A stretch of 64,000 nucleotides of DNA from Piezodorus guildinii (GCA_023052935.1 CM041292.1:199012299-199076298), one strand, 5' to 3'. Counted from the stretch's first letter, positions 48,093 to 60,099 are shown. Made by a program: numbers and translations. Notes: generated by a model not told the origin, from the sequence alone.

Positions 48093-49439
48093 TTTAAATA
48101 CTTTTTTAAAGGATTTTTAAGTTTTTTAGATAAAATTTGATGACGGATTAGATAAAACTAAACCATTAGAATATAAATATGTGAAAATATCAACTTTGAA
48201 AAAAATATCCTCTACCAAGATTTATTTTATTATTTTGTAGGAATTCCTATTCTTATTAAAATTATAAAAACTAACAATGGATCTAAGTTCTCTTTTCGTA
48301 CTACGATGATATTCTTAAAAAACCATTAGGATGTCCAAAAATCAGACTCCTTGAATGTTTTTTTTTTTCTATAAAAAATTATCATGCATACACATCCCGC
48401 GTGATTAGCTGAAGATAAAAATAAATCAAAATTTCTTTTATTTCACACTATTAGTATGAAGATTAAATGACTGAACATTACTAGACCTACAAGAAAACAC
48501 TGAACAAATGCTGTTCTACAAATGAGAAATGACAGAAAATCATTATTACTAAATGATGTAAAATCTACAAACAGTGGTTGGGACCTATTGAGCAATCTTA
48601 AAGCAGTTAGAAATTGACCTCAACTAGCCATAATAAATGTGCATTATCTGTTCAAAGGACTGCAAAAAATGATTAATATTACTAACAATAACAAATTCCC
48701 GCCATAAAGATAACAATACAATAATCTATTAACCCGATAGTGTAAAATTATTTTATGGACAGGGTTGATTTAATTATTTAATACCAACATGGAACTAATA
48801 AGAAAATATCTAAATCGGGCTTTCCAGCCAAAAAAAAAAAAAAAAAAAAAAAAAAAGTATAAAACAAGAAAAATAAAGCAATGGAATTTTTTCCTCAACG
48901 TCTCAAGTATTTATAATGACCGAGTAGGTCGCGAAAAATTACAGCTTTCGAAAGCGGGTCTCAGCCCATTGATGTTGGAGAAATCTTTTTCAAGATTGTG
49001 ACACAGGCTATAATGGCGGTAAGTAAGGAACACTTAGGTATCAGTGTCAATGACATTTGAATATTAAGTCTGATCTGGGAGAACAGCAAGCACACTTTTA
49101 TACGCAGCCGTAGAAATCTCAACATTATACAGTAGGATCATTACAGCTTACTATATATGTATAACATTTTATTAAATTCAATTATTACTTTCCTCTGTTA
49201 TTGCAGTTTTAAATACAATAAAAAAGAAATCTTCACAATCAGTAATGATTTTGTTTCAGAATTAGTATTGTTCAATGAATCCTTAATATATCGTCTATCA
49301 TTAATAATCTCTGATAATCACTTAAAATCTAAATGGTATCAATAAAACATGTATTTGATAGATAGTAACATTTTTTTTCAATTTAAACTAAATTGAAATC
49401 GTTAGTAGCATTAATAGATTTATTTTCAATCAGAAGTGA
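48093..49439. other. no recognised gene
   Basis: An A run lies at 48830-48856. A GC-richer spot at 48900-49020 has an open frame (QLSKAGLSPLMLEKSFSRL) that I do not recognise. Confidence 0.3.
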
Positions 49440-49925
49440 GTTATTAGTGGTTCGCTGTCTTTATTCTAGGACCAAGTCCCCTTAGAACAAGTACAATGAA
49501 AACAATATAATTAATATATCTACATATCTTTGCATACTTATATACACAAATATTTACAATGGAACGGAAGATTAAGATTCAAGTAGGTAATGGAAGAGTT
49601 AATTTTTTAAAGAAGAGAGACGGTTTTGCGGATAGAGATTGGCAAGGAATTCCAAAATAATGAGGAGCGAACGAGAAAGGATGCAGTTCTATGTGATGGG
49701 GTATAAATATTGATTGATTGGGTTCTAGTGTTTAACGAATGGATATCAGAGCGGAGGGTAAGGAGCTCAGTTATGTAAGAAGGTTTTCTATTTTTTAATT
49801 CTGGAATAGGTAAGAACCAAGGAAATATTGGCGTCGAACATAAGGATAAAGCCACATTAACTCAGTATAATACTCAGTAATATGGTCACGTCTACGGGCT
49901 CCAAAAATATTTATATATATAAAAA

Positions 49926-51319
49926 TCTCGTGTCACAATGTTTGTTCGGGATAAACTCTGAAATTACAGAACCGACTTTGACCAAACTTCGTAAGTATCT
50001 GTTATTTGGTCCAACTTAAATGATAGGATAGTTTTTATTACTATTCTAAATGGTTGAAAAATATATTTTCCTAAAACGAAAAAAAAAATTTGTTTAACTG
50101 TGGCAACACTGGTTCCCAGTAACCTTCCCATATCTTCACATATGTGATTATTAATTTAAATATAAGTGTCTGTTGATTGTTTCTATGCGTTCTTATTTAT
50201 AAAATGTACATTCACTTTATAGTTTCCAGTTATAATAAAATACATATTAGTTGGCGACGAGGATGGGATAAAATATACATCAACTCCACATTTTTCAGTT
50301 ATAATAAAATACATATAGGTTTCCAGAAAAATTATAAGTACTCATTTGAATGACTTGCAATGAGCTATAAGTTGCAAAGGAGTTATGATGATATACAACG
50401 GTTATGTTTAAAAGATAGTTTAGTTTAGTTATTTATTTAACGTCACTTTATGCTACTATGGCTAATCGGACGATGCTACAGTGGGAGTCATAAATTTTGC
50501 CTATCCAGGTTTTATTAGGATAGGGATCTTTAACGAGTACCTGACAACGCACAGGCTCGGGACCACCTTTTAACGTCCCATCCGAAGGACGGCGTAACTA
50601 AGGATTTTTTACTCCCATTAAAAAATCCTAGGACCACCTGCGGGTTTGAACCCGTGACCTTTAGCATGGGAGGCTGTTACGCTAGCCACCCAGCTACAAG
50701 TGATCCCGTTTAAAAGATAAAAAGATGTTATTGAATAATTTGGAAGTGGCTACTTGGTACTGGTATGTAATTGTAACATTGAGTAAATAAAATTGATATC
50801 TGACAGAAATAATAATCTTTTATTTATCATAAACAGAGTAGTTCATTGCTTTTCACCTGTATTTCTTTTATATAGCCTCATTCAACATGGTCACTATCAA
50901 CATCTTTCGTAATTTGTAGCAATTTTAATTTAAATTATTTTATTTATCAAATTGAATTCACCTAACCACAATGTGTCTCGATATTAGAAACAAGATACTT
51001 ATAGTTGTATTAGATTAATTATAATAATAGTTTAAGTTGTTTTTAAATCACTTTCCTCATCAATTCTATCTTTAGTCTAATAAGTTGCCATTTTATTCTG
51101 TTAAATAGACAAAAGCGATCCAGTAGAAGTAGGCACCTATATGGTAAGGAAGTTAGTAAGGCAGTAAGGAAGCACCAAGAAAACACACCAGTAAGAAAAA
51201 AAATAAAGGAAGTGTTTTTTATTGGTAGTTTCTTTAGTTACTACTCATAAACGCATTTATGCGAATTAAAATAAAGACAAAATGAAATATTCGCAAGCAA
51301 AGCCGCGGGTTACAGCTAG
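49926..51319 (+). mobile_element. non-autonomous Helitron inside a LINE
   Basis: It starts TCTCGTGTCACAATGTTTGT after an A. It ends gcaaagccgcgggttacagc, then TAG with terminal CTAG at 51316-51319, followed by T. The ccgcgg palindrome lies shortly before the end, as expected for a Helitron terminator. Removing it brings the two LINE halves together. The 12 or so bases tatatatataaa before 49926 may be part of it. It contains SINE-B at 50418-50707. Confidence 0.82.
50418..50707 (-). repeat. SINE-B full-length copy with 12-bp target-site duplication
   Basis: It is flanked by gtttaaaagata (50406-50417 and 50708-50719). The minus strand starts gggatcacttgtagctgggt and has box B ggttcaaaccc. It ends aagtgacgttaaataaataa, then ctaaac units. 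It is the third layer of a LINE-Helitron-SINE nest. Confidence 0.94.
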
Positions 51320-52132
51320 TATCTTATAAAACATATCATTAGACGTTTCAATTTTGTTTCCAATTCATCGGTTAGTCTTCCATACACTATGCAACTGTAG
51401 TCGAAATCGGGGAAGATAACAGAGGAAACAAGTAGCTGGCGGGTTTTTAAAGGTGAGGATTCACTTAAAGGAAATGGATTATTGGGATATTTCAAATACA
51501 GGGTTTATTCCCGGACAGGTTCTGATTAAAAGTGACTCCTAGGTTTTTAAAAACTATTTTTGACTCCTAAGTTTGGGAAAACTATTCAATCCAAAATAAC
51601 TAACTATACGTCATATACACAGAAAAGATGAGATCTGCTATGTGATACATAACTAAAAAAAAAAAAAAAAATTAAAATCAAGGTAATGTTAGGAGATCCG
51701 GGGTAAATCTTTTATATGCCTTAAATCCAGTTGTGTGTATATTATAGATTATTAAAGCCGGCTTCGTTCATATAATATATAAACCATAATCTTATACCCT
51801 CTTCATTACAAAAATCAAACAAAAATATAATGTCAAATCAGTTTGAATCATTTGAAAATGAAATGGTAAAAACTCAAAAGACGATTTCCATCGAATTTAT
51901 TTTTATTAAATTATAATTCTGTCCAACGACAAGGTAACGTAATAAATTTAAGCACAGGAGCTAAAATTCCATGTATTTAACATATTAAAAATAATCAATT
52001 ATCCGATCGGATAGTAACCTGGAATAAGAAATGGATCTTATACAATAAAAGAAGATGTGAAGAAGAAGTCAACGGTTAGACGAGGAGATACCACAAATGA
52101 ACCAGGACAACTGACAGTAATAATCTGTATAG

Positions 52133-52385
52133 GGTAACCCGTAGTATAGTTGCTAGCGTAACAGCCTTCTATGGCCAAGATCGTGGGTTCAAACCCGGAG
52201 AGAGTCCATAAGATTTTTAAGAAGTGAATAAAAAATCCTTGGTTATCGCGTAAATGTAAAATTGTGAAAATGTCAGGTACTATTTAAAAACCCTTTCCTA
52301 ATTAAACCTGGACAGGCAAAATTTAGGACTCCCACTGCATCGCTCGACAAGCCACAGTAGCATGAAGTGAGTTAAATGAATAATA
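52133..52385 (+). repeat. SINE-B, diverged copy
   Basis: The head is gggtaacccgtagtatagtt with box B ggttcaaaccc. The body is shortened in the middle. The end is gtgagttaaatgaataataa, with AAT instead of AAAC units. Confidence 0.85.
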
Positions 52386-52400
52386 ATAATAATAATAGGC

Positions 52401-52950
52401 TTAGCGAACCCGAAGGTTCGATGCCGATACCACCAAATTCCGCCTACACAGACTCGTCCAATATTCACCATTCAAGCCCAAGCCCCCGAGATCAGCTTTA
52501 ACGCAATCCTCCCATCTACACTTCGGCTTACCTTTCGGACGTCTATTAGTCGGATCAGCAAATACCAACGTTCTCGGAATCCGCTCGTCATCGAGCCCAA
52601 CAACTTTACTCGCCCATTTGAGTCTCCGCGATGATATCAACTCAATTATATTCACAGGATACAAGTTCCGCAATTCCGCGTTGTGCAACCTTCTAAACTT
52701 CCCAGTGGCCTCATCTCTCTTCGGACCAAATATTTTACGCAATACCTTATTTTCGAAAATCTTAAGCCGTTATTCTTCCTTCAGAGTAAGCGGCCACGTT
52801 TCACATCCGTAAAGAACCGTTGGAAGAACAATAGTTTTATTAATTCTAACCTTTAAGTTTTTAGGTAGAAGTCGCGAACTAAGTAACTTAGCAACTGAAT
52901 AATAACACGCATTTCCCATCTTTAACCGGGACTTTATTTCTTCCTAGATT
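52401..52950 (-). pseudogene. non-LTR retrotransposon ORF2 C-terminal region
   Basis: The minus-strand reading from about 52945 is nearly continuous. It gives VLPTVLYGCETWPLTLKEE, a stop, RLKIFENKVLRKIFGPKRDE, RRLKWASKVVGLDDERIP and RRPKGKPKCRWEDCVKADLG, and ends at 52401. This is the L-Y-G-x-E-T-W...F-E-x-x-x-L-R-x-I-x-G...R-L-x-W-x-x-x-V...G-R-P-x-x-R-W-x-D order found downstream of the RT in many arthropod LINEs. One in-frame stop and loss of upstream domains make it a remnant. GC content is raised relative to the surroundings. Confidence 0.85.
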
Positions 52951-53162
52951 TCATTTTTTCTAGTTATAATTGAAATAGCTGAATTTCTCGACTTGTTCAA
53001 AAGTATGCCCTGATATGAATAGATAATGAATAAACAATTTATAATTATATTACTGAGATGTTCTGCTTGCAGTACCCAATGCAGACTTCACAACAGCAGC
53101 GGGATACGCAATGACAAGAAATTAATATATTGCCACGGAAGTGGGAAGGTATTAGCTGAGCC

Positions 53163-53354
53163 TTGATCAATCAGAAGGGACCGATCCTTCACCGAGATAG
53201 AGCCCGGCCAAAGAACGTTGCACAACCAACGTTACGAAGGACTACACGATTTGTGGTCAACGAATTCAATTCAACAACTGTATTCAATCGTCTCACCATT
53301 CCGTCTACTAATATCTATTTTTTAAGGTACGATTTACGAGAGAACAACCAATAG
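53163..53354 (+). pseudogene. mariner (SETMAR-type) transposase fragment
   Basis: A frame with LINQKGPILHRDRARPKNVA, then QPTLRR, matches N-x-K-G-P-I-L-x-H-D-N-A-R-P-H-x-A-x-x-T-L around the second catalytic aspartate of mariner transposases. Here the Asp-Asn is altered (HRDRARP). Ends of the element were not found. Confidence 0.65.
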
Positions 53355-53787
53355 AACTAGGGCGATGTTACATATAATCCTTACCGGAAGTCAATTGTTT
53401 CCGGGATCCTTTTCTGCTAGAATAAATGCGGTCGTGCGTTAGAAAAAACCAAACGAATTCTAAAGTAAATCATTTCGAATAAATAAGTATTGTTGAATAA
53501 AATAAAACGACGTGATTTACTAACAAATATAAAATATTATTTTTGTGAAAATTGTTTAAATTCAATAGTATCAGGAAATACAAACTTGAGGGTCCCTGCG
53601 TGCCAACGACAAAGCCTTTCGAAATACTCAATTTGTCAATCTATCAGTATCCTGGGTGAGTTTTAAGTGTACTCAAAAACTTTTTTTTTTTTTTTTTTTT
53701 TGGATACTTCGGCAATGGGTTTTCAATCTAGGAAATACTTGTCTTCAATCAATATCGAAATACATGTTTTAAATTTATCTAGTTTTT

Positions 53788-54636
53788 ACTTCAAATAACA
53801 TAGTCATGCATAATATGGTCGTGAAATTTCGAATTCCGTTTTACGGATACACGTTTTAGGGTCCAAATAACCAGTCCTGCAAAAGGTCGTGTGTGTGTGT
53901 GTGTGGTAACTCCCGGGCGGTAAGTCCAATGAAACTGAAATTTCATATTTAAGACAACTATACGCCGAGACGTGAAAAAACTTTATTCATCAAACTCAGC
54001 TTACAGAAGAGGCACTTTATACCATGCATTTTGCACCTTTTTTTCGAAAACGGTTCCGACGATTTTGATTAAACTCCCCATATCGATGTAAAATTTAATG
54101 GCTTAATATCATGTAGGTTTCATTCTGAAAAAATGGTATGACAGGGCTTAAATGCCAATATTTTAATTAATTTTCTTTCTCTAAAGTACCTTTAATTTTG
54201 TAGATTCTATAAAAATAACTATATTATCTTGTTAACACTGATGAAAAACAGGTTATATATATAAATTGAATAAATTCGATACCCAACTAAAGGAGAAAAC
54301 AGAAAACATATTTTTTAATGCAATTTTTCGTTTTTGAGCATAAGAACAGTATATACATGATATGTATGACATACCGTTGGAATGACTAAAGATTTTAGAA
54401 AAAATATTATCTCATACACAAGCTTTTGAAAGTTAATAGTGATGAAATAAACATAAACTAACTGAATATTTTAGACAATAATTTAATAGATTTTTTTAAT
54501 AAAACACATGTTTCTATATAAATTCAATTAAATTAATTCTTTAATAGATTCACTAATTTTTTATCTCTTACTGTATTTGGAAATTTTTAATTGATTTTAA
54601 CATCGGAGGTAAGTTGTGTGTTAGCCCGCACCATGA
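53788..54636 (+). repeat. repeat A copy 11
   Basis: It starts tttttacttcaaataac with a weak outer motif. It carries the TG tract at 53889-53904 and many one-base deletions, and ends ggaggtaagttgtgtgttag, then cccgcaccatga. It is more eroded than the others. Confidence 0.82.
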
Positions 54637-54702
54637 TTTTTAATAAAGAACATCGATAAACGGTTAGCAATAAATTAGCTACAATTAATTTATTTACTTT
54701 CT

Positions 54703-54909
54703 TTTTAAACTTTACCTACAGCCAACAGGTATAGTTCAGGCGTAAACCCGACTATAGAAGAGGTAAGGAACAGACAAACATCACGCACCTGTCTTCAAAA
54801 CAAAAGTCAGGTCTTGAAGAAGACTTCCTTAGAAAGGCCATAAACTTTAGTACAATCGGTCAGACCACAACTAGTTGGGTACTATCAGAAAGGATTTTTC
54901 TTAGACAGA
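54703..54909 (+). repeat. repeat D copy 1
   Basis: It is about 80 percent similar to 59768-59987. Shared blocks are tttacctacagccaacag, gtaa-gaacagaca, tcacgcacctgtcttcaaaa and gtcaggtcttga-gaaga. No coding capacity is recognised. Confidence 0.7.
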
Positions 54910-55409
54910 CATAGATAATAATTCATGTAGCTATACCTAATAAACCAGAAATAACGAATATTAAAAATGTTATAAGCAAAAAATGAACCGTAAATTTTTA
55001 ACACACCTACGTAAGTATAAGAAGCGCCATAAAACTCTTTAATTTTAAGTTTTAAATAATTATCTATTTTATTTCATAAATAATAGACTTTAAAAAAAAT
55101 CTCCAGATAAAAAAAATTAAAATATTGAAATGCATAATTAATTATGACCCTATGAGTTGCGCTTTCTTTCACTAATCTTATTCTTACTTCGATAAGAAAA
55201 CAAGGAAAATAATAAAAACATTTGGCAAACATAAACACTTACGACACTTTTGATTTAATTATTATTTTATTATTTTTAAAGTCCCTTATATTATAGTCTG
55301 ATAGCTACAATGCTGGAAGATTCTCATTTTTCTACAAAAATCCACTTAAATGATCTTGCAACGGGAAGAGATTTAGAACATTAAAAGGTATCGCTTTATG
55401 AATTTCGGG

Positions 55410-55680
55410 ATTAGTGTTGCTGGTAGTGTCTAGCATGACAGAATCTGTGCCCCAAGATCGCGGGTTACAACCTGGCAGATGGTACGGGGATTTTTTAAAT
55501 GGTGTAAAAAAACTTAAGTTATGCCGTTCTTTTGAGGGTACATAAAATGGTGGTCCCGAGGCAGCCAAGGTACTCGTACTTTAAGTACTCAATCCTAATT
55601 AAACCTGATAGGTAAAATTTAGGACACCCATAGTGTCATCGTCCAATTAGCCACAAAGGGATCAAAGACATTAAATCAAT
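55410..55680 (+). repeat. SINE-B, diverged copy
   Basis: The head is decayed (gttgctggtagtgtctagca). The body (ttaagttatgccgttctttt, ggtggtcccgag, aatcctaattaaacctgata) and tail (gacattaaatcaataacaaa) are recognisable. Confidence 0.8.
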
Positions 55681-56198
55681 AACAAACTAAAAATATTTCG
55701 ATTAGTATCCTTTATTTAAAGTAAATCGAGTCAAAACTTTCGGTTCTCTTCCATTTTGAATATATAAATTTAATCAATTAATAACCAATCCGAAAAGCTA
55801 CTAAATGAATGTTACAAGTAATTAAAACTTGTTAGCATAACTTTATTAACTAGAACATGCGTAGCAAATCCACAGGAAGAGGGGAGAAAGGTTTTCCCCA
55901 AAATGATCACAAAGAAACAAATAAATAGATGATTCCACTTTCGAAATGCCACAACATATACTTCATACCAGAAAGTGATAAATAATCGTGAGTTACTAAG
56001 ATATAATAAGCCTTTTTGACTTAATTAAAGTTGGCAAGTAAAGTATCAAATATGAGTTAACTAAGAGATAAAGATGAAAGAAAGGTAACTATGGGTCAAA
56101 TATGAGGTAAAGCTCTACTGAAATCATGTAAGAAAACTTATTTGTATCTATATGTACTTGTAAATATTGCATATAAATAAATATTATTATTAATAATA

Positions 56199-56486
56199 AA
56201 AAAAAAAAAAAAAAAAAAAAACCTGTACACACCATAGTTTTGGCAGTAATGTTCGTACGGTTTCTAAGCCAACGGCCGTGCAATGACGTGATTCGGCCAA
56301 GATATCAAGTTTTTTCCCCTTTTTTGGGTGCCCGCTTTATAGAGGCTGGGTGTGCCCAAAGGGGGGTCTCCATGCCCCAGGATCGCCCCCGGCTAAATAA
56401 CAGAATAAATAATATTCCAACCACAGCGGGATTCGAACCCAGGACCCGGAGACTAGCGCGCTCTATCCACTAGACCACGCCACTCC
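56199..56486 (-). repeat. SINE-A copy 5
   Basis: It starts on the plus strand with an A run (56199-56220) and cctgtaca. Several internal deletions. Box A (tggtctagtgg) and box B (ggttcgaatcc) are intact on the minus strand. Confidence 0.88.
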
Positions 56487-56590
56487 CTATAGGTAAAGCT
56501 CTCCCAAATATCTACTTTTTTAAATTAATTATCCCAGTAAAGACAATTGACATGAGTCTATCAAGGATAGAAATAAAATTCATAATGGTA

Positions 56591-56838
56591 TCTGTGGCGG
56601 TCGTAAATAAGTGATTCAGCCAAAATCTTTCATTTTACAGGTGAGCGAATTAAAGTTTTACGTAATACCAAAATAGAGTTATTAACATACAGCTTTCTTT
56701 CCACCTTAAATTTCTCCCACCAAGAAATTTCTTTAGCCAATTTAACAAGACGTAAGAGAAGATCTGAGGGAGCGATACGTGAAGTTAATTCATTTTTGAT
56801 ATAACTCGAGATATCTAGTTGTTCACGACCGCCACAGA
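56591..56838. mobile_element. MITE-C candidate with 14-bp perfect inverted ends
   Basis: The left end tctgtggcggtcgt and the right end acgaccgccacaga are perfect complements, continuing imperfectly for a few bases. Both are flanked by TA (56589-56590 and 56839-56840). This suggests a Tc1/mariner-type non-autonomous element. A 96-residue minus-strand frame (56630-56920) runs through its right end and is unrecognised. Confidence 0.6.
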
Positions 56839-57169
56839 TAAACTTTGTAGAGTCACCGTTAATCAATGTTTGATTGATTCTATATATATGGAATAAGGAT
56901 ACTTCAGACATCTTCCCCACCGTGGCAATACTTCGTGTTTAAGGAAAATATCCATCATACTACCCACGCTTGAAAGAAAAACAGTCGATAAAAACGTAGG
57001 AAATCAAACCTTCGTGATCAAATAAATGCTAGCAAAAGGAACGAGAAGGAAACATTGTTCAACTTTTAAATTTAATATTAGTAGGATTACCTCAAGGACG
57101 GGTAATCAATACACGCCTATCCCAACGGCGTAGAACCAATAATCAACCCATTATAAAACAAGTTTAATG

Positions 57170-57171
<2 letters not shown>

Positions 57172-57229
<58 letters not shown>
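57172..57229. repeat. (TA)n microsatellite
   Basis: About 29 TA units. Confidence 0.95.
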
Positions 57230-57232
<3 letters not shown>

Positions 57233-59232
57233 GAATATGAGCTGTTTATTTTATAAGTGGTCTGAATCCATTTATCTTCAAATCGTGATGTTTAATTAAC
57301 CCTTAGGTTTGCGTTTCAATGAATTTAAAAATAGAATACTAATGAGTCATACTGCTAAAGTATATCTAATGTTAATTTTATAGTTCCAATTACTAAGCGA
57401 ACAATATGCGTTTTCTTATTAAGAAAAGAATTAGACCACTTTCAAAATTAACAAACAGATTCAAATTCAAAAATTAACAGATTCATTATAAAATTTAAAG
57501 GTGCCCAAGTCCACTCAACATAATTTAAGATGCTTCAAATTGAAAATAACAATACTGAATTCATTTTACTTATCTCTAAAGAACTTCGGGGAAAATTATT
57601 TATTTGATTCAAAACATTTTTAACTACATAACTTTCTTGACCAATCCCGACATGATAATGAATTCAGATCTTCAAAATTTTCTTTCCTATTCATTGATGT
57701 CTTATAGACATATTTCTGACAAAACGCATCCAACATATTTTAAAACAGTTTATCGATCTCCATCAGATTTATTATCTGAAGTAAATAATCTTCTTCTGTT
57801 CTTCCCCCTGGGTGAAATAATTTCTAAAATTAAATATTAAATTGTAAGTTTTTTTTTTTATTAATAGAACTATTCAATTAACGCAACTGTCCAAATACTG
57901 AAGTTAACTAACTTGTAAGTACTAATTAATTAAAATTAGACTTTATAATAAGCCACTTTAAAACTACAAGGTTTGATTATTGAACTAACTTTGTAAACTT
58001 ATATTTCAAGAATAATCGTATTTGCTCGAATTGTAAGCAGCCTGAAATTCTTTACTGATAAATAACATTAAGTTGTACACGCAAACATGATAAACGGGAA
58101 AAAATTGAGAAATGGAGTTAGGTCACTTTCAAAATAAACTGATCATATTTTTGCTAAGCCTCATTAAAAAGCTACTTTGCCGCTCAATATACAACATCTT
58201 ATAACGTTACTCGAGGAACAATCCTATTATCCAAAGCAATGTAACATAATAATAAGTAATAAATAGAGAAATAATTATTCTGCACAAAATATTTATTGAT
58301 TCGAAAATTAAAGGGTTGCCACCTCTTCGCCCAGATGCCCTCAATCTAATAACCTCTCATTCCAAAGAATGTATACTCATGTTTTACTATCGCAAATACC
58401 ATAATATATCGCAATACCAGATCGCAATCGAGAATACCAGAACACAAATACCATTTACTTTCTCGTTTATCTTTTTGCACCGCATTGTTTTGAATCTGCT
58501 ATAGATATATGAACAGTTCAATCAGATTGCAGGAAAATTTATAATAATCCTTATAATAAGCAGTTTCCTAGACAAATCTAAAAATAATTACATCATTGTT
58601 TAACTTAGAAGTTTGTGAATTTTAGAAAACATCTTGCTGTAACATAAACCTCATAAATCTACCTAAAATAAAATTTAAGTTTCATTAAATTTGAATAGTT
58701 GGGCTTTATTACCTTTCAGAACTTTATAAAGAATTACATAAATTTAGGGTTCTATAAAACGCGTACATACGCAACACAGGATATACAAACAAATCAAAGA
58801 AAAATTATAAGGAAAATAGTGAATGCGCCATGGTTTGTTTAGAACCACACGGTACAACATTAAAACAATATTTTTTTATTATATACAAACGATGAATAAT
58901 CCAAATAAACTTGTTTCAACCCTTTCTTCCGCTGTTATCAGACCTATAACAATGAAGATTTGACAAAAAATGGCCACGAGATCTAACTGAATTTCCTTAT
59001 CGTGTATTAAGGATCTGAAGAGAATACGATAAACTACGACAATATTCCTTAAAGCACATTCCCTTCCCTGGAGGCGTGGCAACGCATAAATGTTGTGAAT
59101 ATAATAAAGGACAATAAAATAAATAAATAAAAATATTAAAATTATATTACCAAACATGTATTTCCGGAAATAGTTTTTCAATTTATAAACATATTTGCTT
59201 TAAAATATATTTAATACGATTCCTTAATTTTT
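57230..59232. other. no recognised gene; AT-rich
   Basis: Several short open frames exist. The minus-strand frame at 58879-59181 (...LQGRECALRNIVVVYRILFR...) is hydrophobic and unrecognised. Confidence 0.3.
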
Positions 59233-59480
59233 ATTACTCGGAGCATTGAAAATCGATTAATTATTTCAATATCATAGGCATACTACTAATATTAACACAC
59301 AATTAAAATTGATGTAAATAGACTAATGCTTTTTAATATAAATAAGAAAAGTACAAACAATTACTTGGAACATTGAGAATCGGTTAATTATTTCAATATC
59401 ATAGGAAGACTATTAATATTAACACACAATTAAAATTGATGTAAATAAACAATTACTCGGAGCATTGAGAAATGGGTAGT
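59233..59480 (+). repeat. tandem repeat, about 2.4 units
   Basis: Units start at 59234, 59361 and 59453 with ttactcggagcattgagaat. They contain atttcaatatcatagg and cacacaattaaaattgatgt. The first unit carries about 36 extra bases (tttttaatataaataagaaaa), which reappear after the third unit near 59550. Confidence 0.85.
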
Positions 59481-59767
59481 TATTCCAATATCTTAGTCAG
59501 CCCTAATTGGAATAAAATAATTAAATTAAGGTACATTAATGTAAAGATTTTTAATATAATAAGAAAAGTGCCAACGAGAATGTTAAACATTTGTAGTGAA
59601 AATAACTCTAACTTTGTTTAAAACCGGTATTTCTTATATTAAAAGTTCCAAATATGATTATGGTCCAAATAATATTCACTGATTAATTAACTTATATACC
59701 AATACTAATATCTGCGATTTATGACTAATGGATTACTAATGGATAAGCGACAAATAATTCATTTTTC

Positions 59768-59987
59768 TTTCAAACATTTACCTACAGCCAACAGATAGAC
59801 AAGTAGTTCAGACGTAACTCGACGATACAGGTAAAGGAACAGACAATAATCACGCACCTGTCTTCAAAACAGAGTCAGGTCTTGAGGAAGATTTCCGAGC
59901 TTAGAACAGGCCATAAATCTCAACACAATCGGCCGAACACAACTAGACAGGTGCTTGTAGATCGGAATTTTCTTAAGCCAAAAATAC
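59768..59987 (+). repeat. repeat D copy 2
   Basis: Partner of 54703-54909 in the same orientation, 5 kb away. Confidence 0.7.
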
Positions 59988-60099
59988 AACCCTCTGTTTT
60001 TTTGTTTTTTTAAATCTATATAAATATAAAAAGATAGCTCTAATACAGATGCCATTAATATATTTCAATAAAATATAGGTAAATGGGACAATTATAACA

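Larger units (their letters stand above)
49440..51640 (-). pseudogene. CR1/L2-like LINE ORF2 remnant, split by a Helitron
   Basis: Upstream part (51640-51320, minus strand): FKNLGVTFNQNLSGN, then TRQLLVSSVIFPDFDYSCIV and YGRLTDELETKLKRLM. Downstream part (49925-49607): RRRDHITEYYTELMWLYPYV, then RSDIHSLNTRTQS, then HRTASFLVRSSLFWNSLPIS. Together these follow the order N-L-G-V...P-x-F-D-Y-x-x-x-V-Y...R-D-H-I-T...W-N-S-L-P of CR1/L2-type LINE proteins. The 3' end (49440-49480) has a ggggac/gtcc hairpin followed by aataaag. Frameshifts make it dead. Confidence 0.82.

Noticed and set aside
52618..52812. plus-strand open frame of 64 residues
   Set aside because: It is antisense to the LINE protein remnant on the minus strand.
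55332..55568. 78-residue minus-strand open frame
   Set aside because: It lies across a diverged SINE-B copy and has no protein features.
57050..57150. RT-like motif GLPQG in a plus-strand reading
   Set aside because: Only five residues match and the flanks do not continue as reverse transcriptase.
58879..59181. possible membrane protein or chemoreceptor exon (hydrophobic 100-residue frame)
   Set aside because: Hydrophobicity is expected from AT-rich DNA. No recognisable motif and no splice context.
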